Part shown: piece by piece, positions 4,694 through 8,112 of the stretch
How the letters are laid out: the number at the start of each line of letters is the position of its first letter
Position numbering within the stretch: position 1 is the stretch's first letter
From: JAICLL01 sp035252155
Lineage (GTDB): Bacteria > Planctomycetota > Planctomycetia > Pirellulales > JAICIG01
Direction: 5' to 3'
Length of the DNA: 8,112 nucleotides
NCBI GenBank assembly: GCA_035252155.1
Contig: DATFDL010000674.1
Location: 1-8,112 of the forward strand
Notes under the pieces: generated by a model
Seen by the model: only the letters and a program-made list of their open reading frames with translations
What the model was told of the DNA's origin: nothing
The model's database searches: none
Translations under genes and position numbers: made by a program

Positions 4694-6073
4694 ATGTCCG
4701 CGCGACCCCAAACCTGGTTTCCCGTTTGCAGTCCTGTCGGCGACGCCTCGCCGGGCCGGTTTGCCGCGCCGCTCTCGCGACGCGAGTTGCTGGGGTTGAG
4801 CCTGGCCAGTGTGCTGGGCGTTTCGTACAGCGGCTGGTTGCCACGGCTGGCCGCCGCGGCCGGCCCCGACGCCGCCAAGCGCGGCAAATCGTGCATCTTG
4901 CTCTGGATGAACGGCGGACCCAGCCAGACCGACACCTTCGACCTTAAGCCGGGCCACGCCAATGGCGGCCCGTTCAAAGAGATCGCCACCGCGGCTGCGG
5001 GCGTTCGCATCAGCGAGCACCTGCCCGGTCTGGCCAAACAGATGAACGACCTGGCGATTATCCGCAGCCTTTCGACCAAAGAGGGCGAGCACGGCCTCGC
5101 CACGCGGCTGATGCTCACCGGCTACGCGCCGCAACAAGCCGCCGTGCGTTATCCATCGCTGGGTTCGCTGCTCTCGAAGGAGTTGGGCAGCGAAGAGAGC
5201 GATCTGCCGAACTTTGTCAGCCTCTCGCCGTTCCGCATGGCCGACGCAGGCTTTTTGGGGCCGAACTACTCGCCGCTGACGGTCTCGGGCGCCAGCGACG
5301 ACCCCAACACGCGGGCAAATCTCGCACTGGAAGACTTGGCGCCGCCGCGCGACCGCGGCGACAGAACTCAGCGCAATCAGTTCGACATCTTGCGGTTCAT
5401 GCAGAAGGAGTTCGAGGGCGGCGATGCCGGCGACGCCGCCAAGGCGCACCGCGCCAGTTACGCCAAGGCTATGCGGATGGTCGAAACCCAGGCCCGCAAG
5501 GCGTTTGAGCTGAACGAAGAAAAGCCTGAACTGCGCGATGCCTACGGCCGCAACCGCTTTGGCCAGGGCTGCCTGTTGGCGCGGCGGCTCGTCGAGCGGG
5601 GCGTGGCATTCGTCGAAGTCACGCTGTCCGGGGCGCCGGGCAACGTGGCCGGCTGGGACACGCACGCCAACAACTTCGAGCAAGTCAAAGCGCTCTCGGA
5701 AGTGCTCGACCCGGCGTGGTCGACATTGATGGAAGATCTGCGCACGCGCGGGCTGCTCGATTCGACGCTGGTCGTTTGGATGGGCGAGTTCGGCCGCACG
5801 CCCAAGATCAATCCCAACACGGGGCGCGATCACTTTCCGTTGGCCTGGAGCGTGGTGCTGGGCGGCGCAAAGGTCAAAGGCGGGCAGACGATTGGGAAGA
5901 CCAGTAAAGACGCGCAAGAGGTGGCCGATCGGCCCGTGCAGGTGGCTGACCTGTACGCGACGATTTGCGCCGTGCTGGGCATCGACTACAAAAAAGAAAA
6001 CGTCTCGCCCGAAGGCCGGCCGATTCCCATTGTCGATCGCGGCGGCGAGCCGATTGCGGAACTTATTGGCTGA
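4694..6073 (+). CDS. DUF1501 family protein, Tat-exported
   Basis: This is a 459-residue protein of the DUF1501 family, which belongs to the alkaline phosphatase/sulfatase-like superfamily; substrates are unknown. I chose the ATG at 4694 over an in-frame TTG at 4667 because GGAG lies eight bases before it. A twin-arginine signal, SRRELLGLSLASVLGVSYSG (residues 28-47), is followed by cleavage near LAAAA-GP (about 56), so it is exported folded. Family landmarks in order are ILLWMNGGPSQTDTFDLKPG (68-87), STKEGEHGLATRLMLTGY (127-144), VAGWDTHANNFEQ (318-330), the core GEFGRTPKINPN (364-375) with GRDH (377-380), and a terminal DRPVQVADLYATICAVLGID (412-431). Asp and His residues in WDTH and GRDH are the expected metal-site positions of the superfamily. 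It sits directly after the DUF1549/DUF1553 gene, as these two families often do, and they probably form one functional unit. Confidence 0.94.
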   Translation: MSARPQTWFPVCSPVGDASPGRFAAPLSRRELLGLSLASVLGVSYSGWLPRLAAAAGPDAAKRGKSCILLWMNGGPSQTDTFDLKPGHANGGPFKEIATAAAGVRISEHLPGLAKQMNDLAIIRSLSTKEGEHGLATRLMLTGYAPQQAAVRYPSLGSLLSKELGSEESDLPNFVSLSPFRMADAGFLGPNYSPLTVSGASDDPNTRANLALEDLAPPRDRGDRTQRNQFDILRFMQKEFEGGDAGDAAKAHRASYAKAMRMVETQARKAFELNEEKPELRDAYGRNRFGQGCLLARRLVERGVAFVEVTLSGAPGNVAGWDTHANNFEQVKALSEVLDPAWSTLMEDLRTRGLLDSTLVVWMGEFGRTPKINPNTGRDHFPLAWSVVLGGAKVKGGQTIGKTSKDAQEVADRPVQVADLYATICAVLGIDYKKENVSPEGRPIPIVDRGGEPIAELIG

Positions 6074-6090
6074 ACAAACCGTCAGAATGG

Positions 6091-6132
6091 AGACGTAGAG
6101 ACGTAGGGTGGGACGAGCTTGCGAGTCCCACC
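6091..6132. repeat. Short tandem repeat plus REP-like hairpin
   Basis: AGACGTAG occurs twice in tandem (6091-6106). It runs into the perfect eight-pair hairpin GGTGGGAC (6107-6114) with GTCCCACC (6125-6132). The ten-base loop GAGCTTGCGA can add an inner GC-tt-GC stem flanked by tandem G-A mismatches. The GGTGGGAC...GCTTGCGAGTCCCACC form resembles dispersed palindromes I associate with planctomycete genomes. Confidence 0.75.
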
Positions 6133-6205
6133 TTCCGAGCTCATTGGATAAGAAACTCGTCCAAAAGAGTGCGCAATGCGGAACTGAGAAACACCAGGCT
6201 TGAGG

Positions 6206-6270
6206 AACCACGAATCACACGAATGACACGAATATTTTTCTTATTCGTGTCATTCGTGTGATTCGTGGTT
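6206..6270. repeat. Perfect 29-bp inverted repeat with T-rich loop
   Basis: The arms 6206-6234 and 6242-6270 are perfectly complementary over 29 bases, with loop TTTTTCT. Each arm is itself made of degenerate repeats of CACGAAT (ACGAATCACACGAATGACAC in the left arm). It lies 133 bases after the DUF1501 stop and 28 bases before the EF-hand start. It may attenuate or process transcripts in both directions, but no T run follows the stem. Confidence 0.92.
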
Positions 6271-6297
6271 GTAACAATAAACGATGAAGTAAGCTGA

Positions 6298-7941
6298 GTG
6301 AGCACCACATTCGTTTTACTCTTGATCGCAACGTTTGCCGCCGAGGGCGCTGCGCGCTCGACGACCGCGACGAGCGCGCGCTCGACGCCTGAGCAAGCGC
6401 GGCCGGCTCAGCCGTCGCGCGAGTCGGACCGGCGCGACGTGCTGCTGTTGCTCGACGGCGGCCCGCTGCACCTGCGGTTGAATGTGGCGTTGGGCGGCGT
6501 TTCGCTGGCCGAGGCCCGACGGCAGTATGTCAATCGGCTGCTGGCCGCGCTCGACGCCGACCACGACGGCAAGCTCACGCGCGAAGAAGCCGCCCGTTCG
6601 CCGCTCTTGCGCACCAAGAACCGGCCGGGCGCGGCCAAGTTCCTGCAGGGCCTGGGCGGACCCGCGCTCGTCTCGCCGCGCGATGTGGCGCGCATGGTGG
6701 AACGGGTGGGTGGCGAGCCAGTAGCCTACCGTCAAGACCTCAGCTCCTCGCAAAACGATCTGGAGGTGTTTAAGCTGCTCGATACCGACGCCTCGCACGT
6801 GCTCGACCGCGGCGAGCTAGAGGCGGCAAGCGAGTTGATTCTCTCCAAAGACGAAGACGGCGACGAGTGTGTCAGTTTTTCGGAATTCTTTCCGCCGCCG
6901 CCCGCACTCGATCCGATGCTGGTGCTGCTTGGCATGGCGCAACGTACGCCCGCACCGACCGCCACGGTGGCCGACATCGTGCGCGACGCCCAAGAGCCGC
7001 TGCTCGCGCGACGACTGCTGATGAAGTACGATCGCAATCGCGACCTGAAGCTCGACGCCGCCGAATTGCAATGGCCGACGGAGCGCATTGACGCGCTCGA
7101 TTCCAATGGCGATGGGCGGCTCGACGCCGGCGAGTTGGCACGGCTCGGCCAGGCCGTGCCCGACGTCGAGCTTTCGGTCGATTTGCAGCGCGCCGAAGCC
7201 GAGGGCGGCGTGATCGCCATCGACGGCACCAGCGGCCGGCGAATCGACGACGCCGAGCGAGCTGATTACGCCAAGGTGGCATTCGCCGGCTCGGTGCTGA
7301 CGTTTTCGCACCGCAATCTCGACCCGATCGCGGCGGCGATCGACTCGGCCATGCGGCAGTTCAACCAACTCGACGCGGACGCCAACGGCTATCTCGACCG
7401 TGATGAGACCGCCCAGCGAATTCGCTTCGAGCGGGGCTTGTTTGAGCTGATGGACGCCGACGGCGACGACAAAGTCTTTGCCGACGAGATGAAAGACTAC
7501 ATTCGGGCCCGCGGCGAGCCGGCGGCGGCCACCTGCCGCGTGAATGTCTATGACACGGGCTACGGTTTTTTCATGGCGATCGACGCCAACGCCGACGGCC
7601 GCGTATCGGTGCGCGAGCTGCGCCGCGCGGCGACGGCCCTGGCAGGGCTCGACCGCGACGGGCGGCCGGGTATCGGCGAAAAAGAACCCGTCCGGCATTT
7701 TCATATTGAGTTTGTCCGCGGAAGCTACCAATTGTTTGGCCCTAGCGAGCAGCTCGCCGCGCAGACGCCTGCGTTTCAGCAGCGCCGCGCGACCGGTCCC
7801 ATTTGGTTTCAGCGGATGGACCGCAATAACGACGGCGATCTGACCTGGAATGAGTTTTTAGGCCCGCGCGAAGTCTTTCACGAGCTCGACGGAGACATTG
7901 ACGGGCTGATCGATCCGAATGAAGCGAGCAAAGCGAAATGA
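6298..7941 (+). CDS. Secreted multi-EF-hand calcium-binding protein
   Basis: This is a 547-residue protein. A GTG start immediately follows an in-frame TGA, so no longer frame exists. The ribosome binding site is weak, and the signal MSTTFVLLLIATFAAEGAARS lacks the usual basic N-terminal residues. A low-complexity linker follows (about 20-48; ARST occurs twice). Eleven 12-residue EF-hand loops can be seen, starting at 86 (DADHDGKLTREE), 162 (degenerate), 185 (DEDGDECVSFSE), 245 (DRNRDLKLDAAE), 268 (DSNGDGRLDAGE), 359 (DADANGYLDRDE), 386, 429 (DANADGRVSVRE), 452 (degenerate, DRDGRPGIGEKE), 508 (DRNNDGDLTWNE) and 531 (DGDIDGLIDPNE). Loops at 86, 268, 359, 429, 508 and 531 have near-ideal calcium ligands. 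The region 283-345 lacks EF-hands. It shares orientation with the DUF1501 gene, but two hairpin repeats lie between them, so its transcription may be uncoupled. Confidence 0.88.
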   Translation: MSTTFVLLLIATFAAEGAARSTTATSARSTPEQARPAQPSRESDRRDVLLLLDGGPLHLRLNVALGGVSLAEARRQYVNRLLAALDADHDGKLTREEAARSPLLRTKNRPGAAKFLQGLGGPALVSPRDVARMVERVGGEPVAYRQDLSSSQNDLEVFKLLDTDASHVLDRGELEAASELILSKDEDGDECVSFSEFFPPPPALDPMLVLLGMAQRTPAPTATVADIVRDAQEPLLARRLLMKYDRNRDLKLDAAELQWPTERIDALDSNGDGRLDAGELARLGQAVPDVELSVDLQRAEAEGGVIAIDGTSGRRIDDAERADYAKVAFAGSVLTFSHRNLDPIAAAIDSAMRQFNQLDADANGYLDRDETAQRIRFERGLFELMDADGDDKVFADEMKDYIRARGEPAAATCRVNVYDTGYGFFMAIDANADGRVSVRELRRAATALAGLDRDGRPGIGEKEPVRHFHIEFVRGSYQLFGPSEQLAAQTPAFQQRRATGPIWFQRMDRNNDGDLTWNEFLGPREVFHELDGDIDGLIDPNEASKAK

Positions 7942-8108
7942 GGGGTCAGGGGTCCATGAGGGTTCAGGGTTCAGGGTTCAGGGTTCAGCATTTTTGTGGA
8001 CGTCGCGCGTCCGCGCCAAACCGAAACGCCCGAACGAAAATTCTGAACCCTGAACCCTGAACCCTTTTGCGAACCCTGAACCCTTTTAGGCCCCCGACCC
8101 CTGACCCC
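7942..8108. repeat. Nested inverted repeat with GGGTTCA heptamers
   Basis: Immediately after the EF-hand stop, GGGGTCAGGGGT (7942-7953) is the exact complement of 8097-8108. Inside it, four tandem GGGTTCA units (7960-7987) face three TGAACCC units (8044-8064) and a second cluster (8071-8083). The best inner pairing is 22 perfect base pairs (7967-7988 with 8043-8064). The intervening 54 bases contain a small hairpin GGACG-tcgcg-CGTCC. TTTT at 8065-8068 follows the inner stem, so it could act as a terminator for the EF-hand gene. I see no gene in 7942-8112. Confidence 0.85.
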
Positions 8109-8112
8109 CGAC

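Noticed and set aside
4688..6211. A 507-codon leftward open frame opposite the DUF1501 gene
   Set aside because: Long antisense frames are expected in GC-rich DNA. The rightward frame carries the Tat signal and all family motifs.
6817..7731. A 304-codon leftward open frame opposite the EF-hand gene
   Set aside because: The EF-hand periodicity lies on the rightward strand; the antisense product shows no motif.
7960..8083. Heptamer arrays as a possible CRISPR array
   Set aside because: The units are 7 bases, directly adjacent and without spacers, and occur in both orientations.

Overview
The window looks like chromosomal DNA of a planctomycete, most likely of the Pirellulales type. It is GC-rich and carries an adjacent pair of proteins of the DUF1549/DUF1553 and DUF1501 families, followed by a secreted multi-EF-hand protein. 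Such gene sets are strongly expanded in Planctomycetes. The spacers also hold several hairpin-forming repeats of a kind I associate with these genomes. The assignment rests on gene families and repeats, not on a marker gene.

Layout, left to right. (1) Bases 1-920 hold a leftward toxin-antitoxin-like cassette: a small ribbon-helix-helix-like protein, an AF2212-like antitoxin, and an overlapping PIN-domain (VapC-type) toxin cut by the left edge. A leftward promoter overlapped by palindromes (886-918) precedes it. The visible part of the PIN protein has Gly where an active-site Asp is expected. (2) Bases 1153-2016 encode an exported protein of unknown function with an internal duplication. It converges, three bases apart, on an orphan leftward XRE/Cro-type regulator (2418-2020). 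(3) The 560-base spacer 2419-2978 holds the most interesting item: a 351-bp non-autonomous mobile element (2488-2838). It has 12-bp perfect termini (28 bp imperfect) and an 8-bp target duplication AAAAATTC, both fitting the ISL3 family. Its unique centre has a promoter-like sequence, four consecutive hairpins, and a terminator hairpin with a T run, so it looks like a small structured RNA gene carried by the element. (4) A good promoter at 2860-2888 drives the DUF1549/DUF1553 gene (2979-4574). A 24-bp-arm hairpin repeat separates it from the Tat-exported DUF1501 gene (4694-6073). (5) A spacer with two further unrelated hairpin repeats leads to the EF-hand protein (6298-7941). (6) The right end is a nested inverted repeat built from GGGTTCA heptamers.

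Functionally, the DUF1549/DUF1553, DUF1501 and EF-hand products all carry export signals and probably act together outside the cytoplasm. Their biochemical role is not established. The TA cassette, orphan regulator, MITE-like element and several repeat types make 1-2860 and the intergenic spacers the accessory part of the window.
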